Below are positions 16,851-26,345 of a DNA stretch of 64,000 bases, one piece after another. Source of the stretch: Lewinellaceae bacterium (GTDB lineage: Bacteria > Bacteroidota > Bacteroidia > Chitinophagales > Saprospiraceae). The position numbers and the translations under genes are program-made. The stretch is from the NCBI GenBank assembly GCA_020636315.1, contig JACJYA010000003.1, forward strand, positions 558,001 through 622,000, given 5' to 3'. Within the stretch, counting starts at the first letter, position 1, and each line of letters begins with the position of its first letter. Under the pieces are notes generated by a model. That model saw only the letters and a list, made by a program, of their open reading frames with translations. It searched no databases and had not been told where the DNA came from.

Positions 16851-19800
16851 TCAGGATTCCAAGCCTTCCACAAACTCCGTTGGCGTCATGCCGAATTCCT
16901 GGCGGAACACGCGGCTGAAGGAATTGGGCAGGTCATACCCCACCTGGTAAGCCACCTCAGATATGGTAACCTTCTGCTGAGCCAGCAGGTCCTTGGCTCT
17001 TTTCATGCGGAAGGACTTCAGCAATTCGCTGGGCGTTTTACCGGTGAGCTGCCGGACCTTTCGGATAAAATGCATGTGGCTGAGATGAACCATCTCGCAC
17101 ATTTTATTGACGTTGAAATCGGAATCATCAATGTGTTTTTCCATTAACTGAATAAGGCGCTGCAGTAGTTCCTCATCAGGCGAAGTCAGTTTCACCTCTT
17201 TGGGATTCAGCATAAAATCCCTGGTGATTTTCTTCCGAAGGCCCCTCCGTTGCTCCAGGAGGTTTTCTATGCGCACTTCCAAAAGTTCAGGGTTAAAAGG
17301 CTTGGTGATGTAATCATCGGCCCCGGTGAGGTATCCCGCCAGCTTGTGGTCATCCATGATCTTCGCAGTCAGGAGAATAACGGGAATGTGGCTCGTACTG
17401 AAATTCTTTTTTATGTGTTTGCAAAAATCGAGGCCATCCATTTCCGGCATCATGACATCGCTAAGAATGAGGTCGATATTTTGTTTCCTGGCGATTTCCA
17501 GGCCCTCCCGTCCATTTTCCGCCTTCAGCAGTTGGTAGTCTTTGGCCAGAATGCTGCAAAGAAAGGAGGCCATATCCTTATTATCTTCCACAATGAGAAG
17601 AGTCGGCTTCTTTTGCTTTTTGCCGCCATTTCCATGTCGATAGGCCCTGGGCGCCATTCCGATGGCCCCGGAAACGGAACGCTTTCCTACCCCTGCAAAC
17701 GATGCTGCCAGAGACTGTAGCTCCAACCGTGCATTTCTGAGGTTGGGGCCTCTGACCACAGGTTGGGCAGCCAAGCTGCCTTTGGGCTTCAGGAATGGTA
17801 AAAAAACAAAAAAGGAACTGCCTTTTCCCTTCTGGCTCTTCACCTCAATCCGTCCTCCATGGGCTTCCACCAGGCTTTTGATATAAGCCAGGCCAATGCC
17901 GGAACTGAACTCTTTCTGATTGTCCGTGCCAGAGCGGTAAAAAGGGTTAAAGATCTGGTCGAGGTCTTTTTTAACGATCCCTTCCCCGGTGTCTTCAACA
18001 GCAATTCTCAAATAGTGGCTGTGCTCCTCGGGCAGGGAAGCTTCAGCAGCGGCCACCTTGCTCAGGTTAATTTCAATTCGTCCTCCATCAGGTGTATGCT
18101 TGAACGAATTGGACAGCAAATTGGCAATGACCTTTTCCAGTTTATCCGGGTCCAGAACCACCGGAGAACAGCAGGCGCCGTGAGAAAAGGAAAGCCCGAT
18201 TGACCGTTCAGCCGCCAGGTTCTCAAATAATTCCAGGACACTGGCAAAGAAATTAGGAAGGTCAAGAGGCTGGAGGTTCAATTCCAGAGAGCTGTTTTCA
18301 ATACGCCGGAGTTCCAGCAATTGATTGATCAGTTTCAAAAGGCGGGCGGCATTTCGGTGAATAACTTCATATAAATGTTGCCGTTCTTCTTCAGAAATGA
18401 GAATACTATTTTCCTGCAACTGCCCTACCGGGCCGAGGATCAGAGTCAGAGGCGTGCGCAATTCATGGGAGATATTGGTAAAGAAGCCCAGTTTAGCTTT
18501 TGACAACTCTTCCACCTGAACCACCATATCTTCAAGCTTATCCTTTTGTTGCTGGATCTGCCGGTTGCGTTCTTCCAGGTTCTTATTGCTGGCTTCCAGT
18601 TCAAGAGCCTGTTTGAGGATCTGTTCTTTCTGGTAGAGGATCTCCTCATTCTGGGATTTGATCTGGCGGCTTTTTTTCTTCAGCTTTTCATTGGCCTGGC
18701 TGAGGGACACATTCAGCTTTTCAAGTTTTTGCTTTTTGGAAATGACCCGGTATTCATAGATCCCCAGAATGGCCAGAAAGGCCAGCATCAAAAAAATAAA
18801 CCAGGCCTGTTTCCAGACGGGCGGCTGAACCGAAAAAATGGCCACGGCAGGCGTGGGGTCAATATTCAGGTCGAGGTCTCTGGCCCTGACTTCCAGGCGG
18901 TACTCTCCGTTTCGCAAGCCGATAAAGGTATGTTGTTGCTCCCTGATGAAAGGAGACCATTCGCCGTCATTCAGCCGATAGGAATAAGAAAGGTACTGTG
19001 AGGCCGACTGGGCAAAAAAATCACGGCCTTTCCATTGTACAAAGGTATTGCCGGCGGGCGATACCTTGGGTTCGAAAAAGGCGATTTCCGTCTGAGGGGG
19101 ATTCTTGTCAGGTAAATAGCGATAGGTAATAAAGTTTTGATACCCTCCCTCCTGGTTTTTGCTATGCCTGAAAGCCCTGCGCTTCCACCTTCGGCTGGAG
19201 TGGTTTAACCATATCGCTCCCTCTTTATCGTGGAAGATCATCCCCCCTTCGAAGTCCATATTCAGCTCCGGCGGAAAGACATTGGCCACCCAGCTACTGC
19301 CGTCAAAACGACAGATATCATTTTCGGTAGCTACGATCAGACAGCTGTCGGAAGCTGAATCAATACTGATAATGGTATTACCCGGCAAACCATTGGAAGT
19401 ATCGTAATTTTTCCACTCTTCCCCATCATAAATGAAGATACCGTAATATCGGGAGCCAACGGCCAGCCAGTTGTCGGTAGTGTGTATTACATTCACATAC
19501 TGCTGCAGGCGCTTATCGGCCGGGCGGGCCCAGCGGGCGCCGTCGTAATACAACAGGCTTCCTCCTCCCAACCAGATCCTCCCATCTTTTGACTGGCCAA
19601 TACCATAGGCATTAGATTGCGTCAGGCCGTTTTCGCCGTAGGCGTGGGAGATCCATTTGAGTTTTTCACCCCGGGGGTTGGGCAATTGCAACACGCCACC
19701 CAATTGCCCTTTTTCGGCCTCGTGGTCCACGCTCCCACCGAACCAAAGCGTTCCATCTTTAGCTTCGAACACAGCCCGGTAGTCTATTCCCCACGATAAT

Positions 19801-21170
19801 TTCGGATGCAGGTGCTTTTCCCATTTCCCGTTTTTCAGTACAGCCGTAGCCGCAACTCCCCGATGCGAACCGGCAGCCCAAACCTGTCCCCGGGAAGTAG
19901 CTATTATCCTTATGGGAGCATCGATCAGGCCATCCGCTTCGGTATAGGCCAGCCAATCCTTACCTTTTCTGCGCACCGCTTTTCCCGTGACGTCAATAAA
20001 CCACTGCTCGCCGGAGGAAGATTCACACTGAAAATTGAGCCCGGAATAGGTGATCCAGCGGTCGGAGGAAAAGTCTAAAAGGAAAACCTTGGACTTATAC
20101 CCCGCCACCCAAAGTTTGTTGTCCCTGCTTTTTTGCAGGATGATACGATTGGCTGGAATAGCGTACTGAGGAGCAGTATATATCTCCCATTGGCCGTTCC
20201 TGAATGCGTGCAGTTTGCCCAAAGAACCGATCCAGATGGCCCCATCCGAGGATTGAACGATATCGGTCGTAAATTCATCCCCTCCAAAAATATCACCCAG
20301 CCGGATATATTCCGCCTGGTTGCCATCGAATATGGTTATCCCTATTTTGTAGGTGCCGTTGATCACCCATACTTTCTTATCCATTGCCTGTATCAGCTTC
20401 TGGCCCTCTCCCAGGTGGAAGCCGTTACCGGAAACGATCAGTTCGTAATTGGTGACAAAAGGAGCGCCTCCTTCCGAAAGGTTGAATTTTAGCAACCGGC
20501 CTGATTCACCGGGCATGGTGATGGCGAACCATATCTTCCCGCTATCGTCCTCCAGCACATCGGATATTTCGAGAAAATCTCCCCCCTCGACCACCTTTTC
20601 CGGAAGCCTTACCCAGTTCACACCCTCAAAATACTGCTTCAGGTTGCCGACCTTGGCGGGAGAAGTATAAAAAACGGGGGCCTTCCCCTTCGAAAGGTGA
20701 ATTACGCCCTGGTTAGATGAAAACATCAGGCTGCCATCCGATAGCTCCACAATCTCGGTAAATTCCACCGCCAGGTTTTCCGGAACGGAGAATACACAAG
20801 CCCACAAACTGCCGTTATACCGGTATATTCCGGCGGCAGTAGTAGCATAGATCCGTCCATCGCCGGCGGCAAAAACCTGTTCTACCGGAGTGGAAGCCAG
20901 CCCATTTTCTTCATTGTGTACTTTCCAGGAATAGCCGTTGTATTCGTAAACCCCATCGTTAAAGCTCATCCATATCCGCTGGCCCCTGCCTTCCACTATA
21001 TCCCGGACCCCTTTCCCCTCTAGTTCGGGAAAATGTTTCCAGCGCCAGGATTCCGACAGGGGATTCACGATCTCCGGGGTATAGGGTTCTGTAGCCCAAC
21101 CCAGATCGGGGAGAATACACAAGAGAAGGAGAAGAAGCAGGTTTATCTGGTTATTTCTGTAAATCCTCAT
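16851..21170 (-). CDS. Hybrid two-component system sensor/regulator, predicted pectin sensor
   Basis: A one-protein two-component system. Numbering from an upstream ATG at 21212 (1453 residues): signal peptide, then a periplasmic two-propeller sensor built of repeats such as GKIWFAI and GRIWLGGG to about residue 735, a Y_Y_Y domain (SYRLNDGEWSPF) to about 795, one membrane helix near 800-822, a coiled coil, a HisKA domain with His916 in SHELRTPLTL, an HATPase domain (NLLSNSFKHTPDGG), a receiver with Asp1252 in LILSDVMMPEMDG, and a C-terminal AraC HTH (ISEVAYQVGYDLPNSFSRVF). The ATG at 21170 is preferred because the upstream ATGs overlap a promoter-like sequence and it gives a clean signal peptide. 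Such proteins sense oligosaccharides and activate their locus; divergence from the GH28 gene predicts control of the pectin genes. Confidence 0.92.
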   Translation of the reverse strand: MRIYRNNQINLLLLLLLCILPDLGWATEPYTPEIVNPLSESWRWKHFPELEGKGVRDIVEGRGQRIWMSFNDGVYEYNGYSWKVHNEENGLASTPVEQVFAAGDGRIYATTAAGIYRYNGSLWACVFSVPENLAVEFTEIVELSDGSLMFSSNQGVIHLSKGKAPVFYTSPAKVGNLKQYFEGVNWVRLPEKVVEGGDFLEISDVLEDDSGKIWFAITMPGESGRLLKFNLSEGGAPFVTNYELIVSGNGFHLGEGQKLIQAMDKKVWVINGTYKIGITIFDGNQAEYIRLGDIFGGDEFTTDIVQSSDGAIWIGSLGKLHAFRNGQWEIYTAPQYAIPANRIILQKSRDNKLWVAGYKSKVFLLDFSSDRWITYSGLNFQCESSSGEQWFIDVTGKAVRRKGKDWLAYTEADGLIDAPIRIIATSRGQVWAAGSHRGVAATAVLKNGKWEKHLHPKLSWGIDYRAVFEAKDGTLWFGGSVDHEAEKGQLGGVLQLPNPRGEKLKWISHAYGENGLTQSNAYGIGQSKDGRIWLGGGSLLYYDGARWARPADKRLQQYVNVIHTTDNWLAVGSRYYGIFIYDGEEWKNYDTSNGLPGNTIISIDSASDSCLIVATENDICRFDGSSWVANVFPPELNMDFEGGMIFHDKEGAIWLNHSSRRWKRRAFRHSKNQEGGYQNFITYRYLPDKNPPQTEIAFFEPKVSPAGNTFVQWKGRDFFAQSASQYLSYSYRLNDGEWSPFIREQQHTFIGLRNGEYRLEVRARDLDLNIDPTPAVAIFSVQPPVWKQAWFIFLMLAFLAILGIYEYRVISKKQKLEKLNVSLSQANEKLKKKSRQIKSQNEEILYQKEQILKQALELEASNKNLEERNRQIQQQKDKLEDMVVQVEELSKAKLGFFTNISHELRTPLTLILGPVGQLQENSILISEEERQHLYEVIHRNAARLLKLINQLLELRRIENSSLELNLQPLDLPNFFASVLELFENLAAERSIGLSFSHGACCSPVVLDPDKLEKVIANLLSNSFKHTPDGGRIEINLSKVAAAEASLPEEHSHYLRIAVEDTGEGIVKKDLDQIFNPFYRSGTDNQKEFSSGIGLAYIKSLVEAHGGRIEVKSQKGKGSSFFVFLPFLKPKGSLAAQPVVRGPNLRNARLELQSLAASFAGVGKRSVSGAIGMAPRAYRHGNGGKKQKKPTLLIVEDNKDMASFLCSILAKDYQLLKAENGREGLEIARKQNIDLILSDVMMPEMDGLDFCKHIKKNFSTSHIPVILLTAKIMDDHKLAGYLTGADDYITKPFNPELLEVRIENLLEQRRGLRKKITRDFMLNPKEVKLTSPDEELLQRLIQLMEKHIDDSDFNVNKMCEMVHLSHMHFIRKVRQLTGKTPSELLKSFRMKRAKDLLAQQKVTISEVAYQVGYDLPNSFSRVFRQEFGMTPTEFVEGLES

Positions 21171-21196
21171 ACTGACCATTGCTTGGCCTCGTTGGC

Positions 21197-21225
21197 TATA
21201 TAAAAAGTGCACATTTTTATGTCAA
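21197..21225 (-). promoter_or_regulatory. Candidate promoter of the hybrid sensor gene
   Basis: On the minus strand TTGACA (21220-21225), 17 bases and TATATA (21197-21202) look like a classical sigma-70 promoter; read as a Bacteroidota promoter it has TTG with a poor -7. It ends about 27 bases before the preferred ATG at 21170 and overlaps the alternative ATG at 21212. Confidence 0.4.
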
Positions 21226-21457
21226 GTTAAAAAATATTTTTTTCCTATTCCAAAAGATAGCTATTACAAATAAAGCCGTTGAGAATAATAATGTTAAAAA
21301 CAGCATGTCATTTGTTAATTCCTGCGCTCTTGGTTTTTCTCCCGGAATTTACCTTTAACCTAGTCCTTAAAGGCCCCGGGGCACAAGATCTATTAAAAAA
21401 CGGGCTACGAGTATGAGTGAAACCACCGTCTCTTGCCAATAATCTCACAAAACGCCC

Positions 21458-22882
21458 ATGCGAAATCTAACCTATTTCATCATACTAATCATTCTGGCTG
21501 GTTGTAAAACCAACCCGCCGGAACAGGTGGCCGGCGCTTCCTGGGCGCAGATGGAACAGATCCTTGCTTCCATAGAGCCACCTGTTTTTCCCGATAAAGT
21601 TTTTGACATTTCCGATTTCGGTGCACCGGAAGGTGGCCAGGAAGACTGCCTGCCCGCCATAATGGCCGCTGTCGAAAAATGTCACGCTGAGGGCGGAGGG
21701 ACGGTGGAAATACCCGCCGGCCAATATTTGGCAAATGGCCCCATCCACTTAAAGAGCAATGTCAACCTGCACCTTTCAGAAGGGGCTACGGTCAGGTTCA
21801 GCACCAACCCGGAAGACTACCTGCCGGTGGCCTTCACCCGGTGGGAAGGAGTGGAATGCATGAATTATTCTCCGTTGATCTATGCCCTTGGCCAGGAGAA
21901 CATCGCCATTACCGGTAAAGGAACCCTGGACGGACAGGCCGATTCCACGAACTGGTGGCGCTGGGTGGATAACGAAAGGTACGGCTGGGAAGAAGGCATG
22001 CCCAGCCAGAAAGACAGCCTTAGCCGCCCTCGTTTGTTTGACTGGAACACCCGGGAGGTGCCGCCCGAAGAAAGGATACTGGGGGAAGGAGCATATCTGC
22101 GCCCCAATTTCATTCAGCCGTACCGGTGCAGGAACGTCCTGATCGATAGCGTAACCATTCTGAACTCCCCAATGTGGGTCATCCACCCGGTGCTCAGTGA
22201 AAATGTCACGATCCAGAATGTAAAAGTGGTCAGCCACGGGCCCAACAGCGATGGATGTGACCCGGAAAGCTGCCGGAACGTTCTCATCAAAAACTGCTAT
22301 TTCGACACCGGCGATGATTGCATCGCTCTGAAATCCGGCAGAAACCAGGACGGCCGCCGTATAGGACGGCCGATCGAGAACGTAGTCGTCCAGGGCTGCC
22401 GGATGAAGGACGGCCACGGAGGGGTTGTCATCGGCAGCGAAGTGTCGGGAGGGGCAAGGAACATCTTCGCCGAAGACTGCCAGATGGATAGCCCAAACCT
22501 GGACCGGGCCATCCGGGTGAAGACCAATAAGGTCAGAGGAGGAACCATTGAGAACCTCTACTTCAGAAATATCATGGTTGGGGAAGTCGGTGAAGCAGTC
22601 GTAAGAGTAAATATGCGGTATCCGATCTATTCAGATACCAACCAGACATTCATTCCCGTCGTACAGCACATATTCATTGACAATGTTCAATCCTCAAAAA
22701 GTGAATATGGCGTTCTTATCGACGGTTACAGCCGGGAGCACCCCGTCAATGGAGTGGAATTGGCCAACTGCCGTTTTGATGGAGCGGAAAAGGGCAATTC
22801 TATTGAGTTTGCCGAAAATCTGGTGTTCGAGGAATTTTACCTCAATGGAGAATTGATAAAAACCCCGGATACCGGAGAATAA
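21458..22882 (+). CDS. GH28 polygalacturonase, lipoprotein
   Basis: A 474-residue glycoside hydrolase family 28 enzyme that hydrolyses alpha-1,4 galacturonide bonds of pectin. A lipobox (LILAGC) predicts a lipid anchor, so it acts in the periplasm or at the surface. The right-handed beta-helix carries all GH28 motifs: N263-S-D265-G in GPNSDGCDPES, D283-TG-D286-D287 in FDTGDDCIALKSG, H320 in DGHGGVVIGSE and RVKTN. These give the three catalytic aspartates (265, 286, 287) plus His and Arg/Lys. It is the first gene of the long plus-strand run, divergent from the sensor, followed by the CE12 gene after 30 bases. Exo or endo action cannot be judged; the tight loop insert DNERYGWEEGMPSQ suggests exo. 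Confidence 0.93.
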   Translation: MRNLTYFIILIILAGCKTNPPEQVAGASWAQMEQILASIEPPVFPDKVFDISDFGAPEGGQEDCLPAIMAAVEKCHAEGGGTVEIPAGQYLANGPIHLKSNVNLHLSEGATVRFSTNPEDYLPVAFTRWEGVECMNYSPLIYALGQENIAITGKGTLDGQADSTNWWRWVDNERYGWEEGMPSQKDSLSRPRLFDWNTREVPPEERILGEGAYLRPNFIQPYRCRNVLIDSVTILNSPMWVIHPVLSENVTIQNVKVVSHGPNSDGCDPESCRNVLIKNCYFDTGDDCIALKSGRNQDGRRIGRPIENVVVQGCRMKDGHGGVVIGSEVSGGARNIFAEDCQMDSPNLDRAIRVKTNKVRGGTIENLYFRNIMVGEVGEAVVRVNMRYPIYSDTNQTFIPVVQHIFIDNVQSSKSEYGVLIDGYSREHPVNGVELANCRFDGAEKGNSIEFAENLVFEEFYLNGELIKTPDTGE

Positions 22883-22912
22883 CCGACAAAATTTCAGGCT
22901 ACAAATCAGAAA

Positions 22913-23674
22913 ATGCATACCATGAAATTTATCTCAATCCTCGCCTTATCTGTGCTGGCCGCTTTCACCAGGCCCGCCGCCGAACCTGAGATCACCGTTT
23001 TTATGATCGGCGATTCAACGATGGCGGACAAGCCCGACACTCCCGATGTCAACCCGGAACGAGGCTGGGGGCAGTTGCTGCCAATTTTCTTCAACGAGAA
23101 AGTGGCGGTGAGAAACTATGCCGTGAACGGGCGCAGCACCAAGAGTTTCATTGATGAAGGCCGGTGGGGCAAGGTACTGGAGGAGTTGCATTCCGGAGAC
23201 TACGTGTTCATTCAATTTGGGCACAACGACATGAAGGAAGCCGACCCTTCCCGCTACACGAACCCCTATAGCGGGTATCGCCGCAACCTGGAAAAATTTG
23301 TTGCAGAGACAAGGGAGCGGGGAGCATTCCCGGTACTTCTCTCTTCCATCGTCCGCCGGAATTTCAATGAACAGGGCACCCTTGTCGATACCCACGGGGC
23401 CTACCCCTTCGTCACCCGGATGGTGGCCACGGAAGAGAATGTTCCATTCATCGACCTTCAGCTTAAGACTGAAGACTATGTTAATGCATTGGGCCCCGAA
23501 CCGTCCAAAAAAATTTATCTTTGGGTGGAACCGGGGCAGTACGAGCGCTTTCCCGAAGGCAAGGAAGACAATACTCACCTCACCCTGAAAGGCGCCACTG
23601 AATTTGCCCGCCTGGCAGTGGAAGGGATCGTAGAACTGGGCCTGCCGCTGGCCAATTACCTGAAAGAAAATTAA
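22913..23674 (+). CDS. Rhamnogalacturonan acetylesterase (CE12, SGNH hydrolase)
   Basis: A 253-residue secreted esterase with a signal peptide. SGNH blocks are all visible: block I FMIGDSTMA with Ser35, block II near YAVNGRSTKSF, block III IQFGHNDMKE and block V KEDNTHLTLKGA with Asp219 and His222. This set and the neighbours point to carbohydrate esterase family 12, which removes acetyl groups from rhamnogalacturonan or galacturonan and opens them to lyases and hydrolases. The start at 22913 or the ATG at 22922 both work. It lies 10 bases before uxaC, so it is clearly part of the operon. Confidence 0.9.
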   Translation: MHTMKFISILALSVLAAFTRPAAEPEITVFMIGDSTMADKPDTPDVNPERGWGQLLPIFFNEKVAVRNYAVNGRSTKSFIDEGRWGKVLEELHSGDYVFIQFGHNDMKEADPSRYTNPYSGYRRNLEKFVAETRERGAFPVLLSSIVRRNFNEQGTLVDTHGAYPFVTRMVATEENVPFIDLQLKTEDYVNALGPEPSKKIYLWVEPGQYERFPEGKEDNTHLTLKGATEFARLAVEGIVELGLPLANYLKEN

Positions 23675-23684
23675 ATTGCCGCCT

Positions 23685-25103
23685 ATGCAAGCCATCAAAC
23701 AAGACATCAAACCCTTCCTCGATGAGAACTTCCTGCTCGAAAACCGCATAGCGGAGATCCTTTACCATGAATACGCAAAGGAGCAACCCATAATTGACTA
23801 CCACAACCATCTGCCCCCTGACGAAATAGCCTCCGATAAAGCCTTCTCCAACCTGACTGCCATCTGGCTCTACGGTGACCACTACAAATGGAGGGCCATG
23901 CGCACCCTGGGCGTCCCGGAAAAATACATAACCGGCGATGCCGGCGATTTCGAAAAGTTTCAGAAATGGGCGGAAACAGTGCCATTTACCATCCGCAACC
24001 CCCTGTTCCACTGGACCCACCTGGAGTTGCAGCGCTATTTCGATATCGATAAATTGCTGACTCCCGAGACTGCCACCGATATTTACGGGCAGTGTTCTGA
24101 TATGCTCAACACACCGGAATTCAGTACTCGTAATCTGCTTCGGAAAATGAACGTAGCAGTTGCCTGCACCACCGACGACCCCATTGACAACCTGGAATAT
24201 CATCGTCAGGTAAAAGCTGAGGGGCTGGATATCCGCATGTTTCCGGCTTTCCGCCCGGACAAGGCCATTCTGATCGAAAAAGAAGGTTTTCATGGTTATC
24301 TGCAAAAGCTGGGACAGGCCGCAGGAGTAGAGATCAAAGATTATGACTCCCTGCTTCAGGCTTTGCAGAACAGGATCGACTTTTTTGACGAAAACGGCTG
24401 CCGCCTCTCAGACCATGGGCTGGAGCAGGCCTATGCCGCACCTTTCACGCTCAAACAAGTTGATGCCGCCCTTCAAAAAAGGTTATCCGGCGAAGCATTG
24501 TCTGCCGAAGATGCTCAGGCTTTCAAATCCGCTGTCTTGTATGAACTGGGCAAAATGTACGCTGAAAAGGGCTGGGTGCAGCAATTCCACCTGGGGGCAT
24601 TGCGCAACAACAGCAGCCGGATGATGAAACAACTGGGTCCGGATACCGGGTTTGACAGCATTGGCGATTTCAGCCAGGCCGGCGCGTTGGCCCGGCTCCT
24701 CAACCGGCTGGATGCAGAAGACAAACTGGCCAAGACCATCCTCTACAACCTCAATCCCGGAGATAATGAGGTGATGGCCACCATGATCGGCAATTTCAAC
24801 GACGGCTCCGTCCGCGGCAAAATGCAGTTCGGTTCCGCCTGGTGGTTCCTGGACCAGAAAGACGGCATGGAAAAGCAGCTCAATGCCCTGTCCAATATGG
24901 GCCTGCTCAGCTGCTTCATCGGGATGCTCACCGACAGCCGGAGCTTCCTGTCCTTTCCCCGCCATGAATATTTCCGCCGGCTGCTCTGCAACCTGATCGG
25001 CAGGGATGTGCACAACGGAGAGTTGCCCAATGATGTGGAATGGCTGGGAGGTATCGTCCGTGACATTTGCTACCGGAACGCCAAGGCCTATTTCGGATTT
25101 TAA
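23685..25103 (+). CDS. uxaC: Uronate isomerase
   Basis: A 472-residue cytoplasmic amidohydrolase-fold isomerase converting D-galacturonate to D-tagaturonate (and glucuronate to fructuronate). The metal site HNHLPPDEI has His40 and His42; other family segments are LYGDHYKWRAMRTLGVPEKY, TTDDPIDNLEYH, RPDKAILI, FGSAWWFLDQKDGMEKQLNA and FIGMLTDSRSFLSFPRHEYF. A TTG nine bases upstream is possible, but the ATG at 23685 gives the usual start. It is the first step of the galacturonate route encoded here and follows CE12 by 10 bases. Confidence 0.97.
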   Translation: MQAIKQDIKPFLDENFLLENRIAEILYHEYAKEQPIIDYHNHLPPDEIASDKAFSNLTAIWLYGDHYKWRAMRTLGVPEKYITGDAGDFEKFQKWAETVPFTIRNPLFHWTHLELQRYFDIDKLLTPETATDIYGQCSDMLNTPEFSTRNLLRKMNVAVACTTDDPIDNLEYHRQVKAEGLDIRMFPAFRPDKAILIEKEGFHGYLQKLGQAAGVEIKDYDSLLQALQNRIDFFDENGCRLSDHGLEQAYAAPFTLKQVDAALQKRLSGEALSAEDAQAFKSAVLYELGKMYAEKGWVQQFHLGALRNNSSRMMKQLGPDTGFDSIGDFSQAGALARLLNRLDAEDKLAKTILYNLNPGDNEVMATMIGNFNDGSVRGKMQFGSAWWFLDQKDGMEKQLNALSNMGLLSCFIGMLTDSRSFLSFPRHEYFRRLLCNLIGRDVHNGELPNDVEWLGGIVRDICYRNAKAYFGF

Positions 25104-25153
25104 GAAGCAGAGCGCCCTATTTTATTGCAAACAAAAAACAAGAAATACCGACC

Positions 25154-26191
25154 ATGAAGAAGATCGTTACTTTCGGTGAGATCATGCTGCGCCTGACGCC
25201 CCCCGGCTTTCAGCGCTTCTCACAGGCCAACCACTTTGACGTCGTTTACGGCGGAGGGGAAAGCAACGTGGCCGTTTCCCTCGCCAATTACGGCCTGCCT
25301 GTGGAATTTGTCACCCGGCTTCCCGATAATGACATCGGGGAATGCGCCCTGATGGAAATGCGCAAACGCAACGTCGGCACCCAATACATCCTCCGTGGCG
25401 GCGAACGGCTGGGCATTTATTTCCTGGAAATGGGAGCTGTTGCCCGGGGCAGTAAGGTCGTTTACGACCGTGCTCATAGCGGAATGGCGAGCATTCAGGC
25501 AGGCATGGCCGATTGGGATGAAGTCTTCAAAGACGCTCAGTGGTTCCACTGGACGGGCATTACGCCAGCCATTTCTCAGGGCGCCGCCGATGCCACCCTG
25601 GAAGCCATTCAGGCAGCTAACAAGCTGGGCATCACCGTTTCCACCGACCTGAACTACCGGAAGAACCTCTGGAAATACGGTAAAAAGTCTTCAGAGGTCA
25701 TGCCCGAACTCGTCGCCGGCTGCGACATCATACTCGGAAACGAGGAGGACGCTGAAAAGCATTTCGACATACACCCCGAAGGGGTAGATGTCACTAAAGG
25801 AGATACCGTGGAGGCAGAGGCCTACATCTCCGTGGGGCGCCAGCTGATGAAGCAATTCCCTAAATGCAAAAAGGCCATCATCACTTTGCGGGGCAGCATC
25901 AGTGCTTCCCACAACAGTTGGACGGGAGTGCTGTACAATGGCGAGCGCCTCTTCACCGCGCCGACCTACCAGATCACCCACATCGTTGACCGGGTTGGCG
26001 GAGGTGACAGCTTTATGGGCGGGCTGATCTATGGCCTGGTCAACTACCCGGATGACGACCAGAAAGCACTGAACTTTGCCGTAGCGGCATCCTGCCTGAA
26101 GCACACCATTTACGGCGACGCCAACCTTGCCACACTGGCCGAGGTGGAGAATCTGATGAAGGGAGACTCCAGCGGAAGGGTGAGCCGATAG
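25154..26191 (+). CDS. kdgK: 2-keto-3-deoxygluconate kinase (PfkB family)
   Basis: A 345-residue ribokinase-family enzyme predicted to phosphorylate KDG to KDPG with ATP. The N-terminus KIVTFGEIMLRLTPPGFQRF and GGGESNVAVSLANYG are typical of KDG kinases, and VDRVGGGDSFMGGL carries the catalytic base Asp285. An insert near HPEGVDVTKGDTVEAEAY is seen in Bacteroidota members. The frame extends upstream into uxaC, but the ATG at 25154 matches the family start. Position between uxaC and the KDPG aldolase supports the assignment over other sugar kinases. Confidence 0.93.
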   Translation: MKKIVTFGEIMLRLTPPGFQRFSQANHFDVVYGGGESNVAVSLANYGLPVEFVTRLPDNDIGECALMEMRKRNVGTQYILRGGERLGIYFLEMGAVARGSKVVYDRAHSGMASIQAGMADWDEVFKDAQWFHWTGITPAISQGAADATLEAIQAANKLGITVSTDLNYRKNLWKYGKKSSEVMPELVAGCDIILGNEEDAEKHFDIHPEGVDVTKGDTVEAEAYISVGRQLMKQFPKCKKAIITLRGSISASHNSWTGVLYNGERLFTAPTYQITHIVDRVGGGDSFMGGLIYGLVNYPDDDQKALNFAVAASCLKHTIYGDANLATLAEVENLMKGDSSGRVSR

Positions 26192-26345
26192 ATAGGTGAT
26201 TTTGATTTTTGATTGTAACGTTGGACAAAGGTAATTGCAGCTAATTGCGCAATCCGTTATAATTAGAAAAAATCAACAGTTTCATACATTACTTTTTCCG
26301 TTTGGCTGCACCCAGTGTGTGGCCAAGCTTTTTAATTGATTGGAA
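26192..26345 (+). other. kdgK-eda gap with half-element and palindromic words
   Basis: The left part has repeated GATTTTTGATT words like those of element C but without a complementary arm. The middle has TAATTGC words and the palindrome ATTGCGCAAT (about 26243-26252). An internal promoter or operator is possible but no consensus promoter was found. Confidence 0.3.

Noticed and set aside
21197..21212. ATG at 21212 as start of the hybrid sensor
   Set aside because: It overlaps a promoter-like sequence, and the following 14 residues do not look like part of a signal peptide, while the ATG at 21170 gives a typical one.
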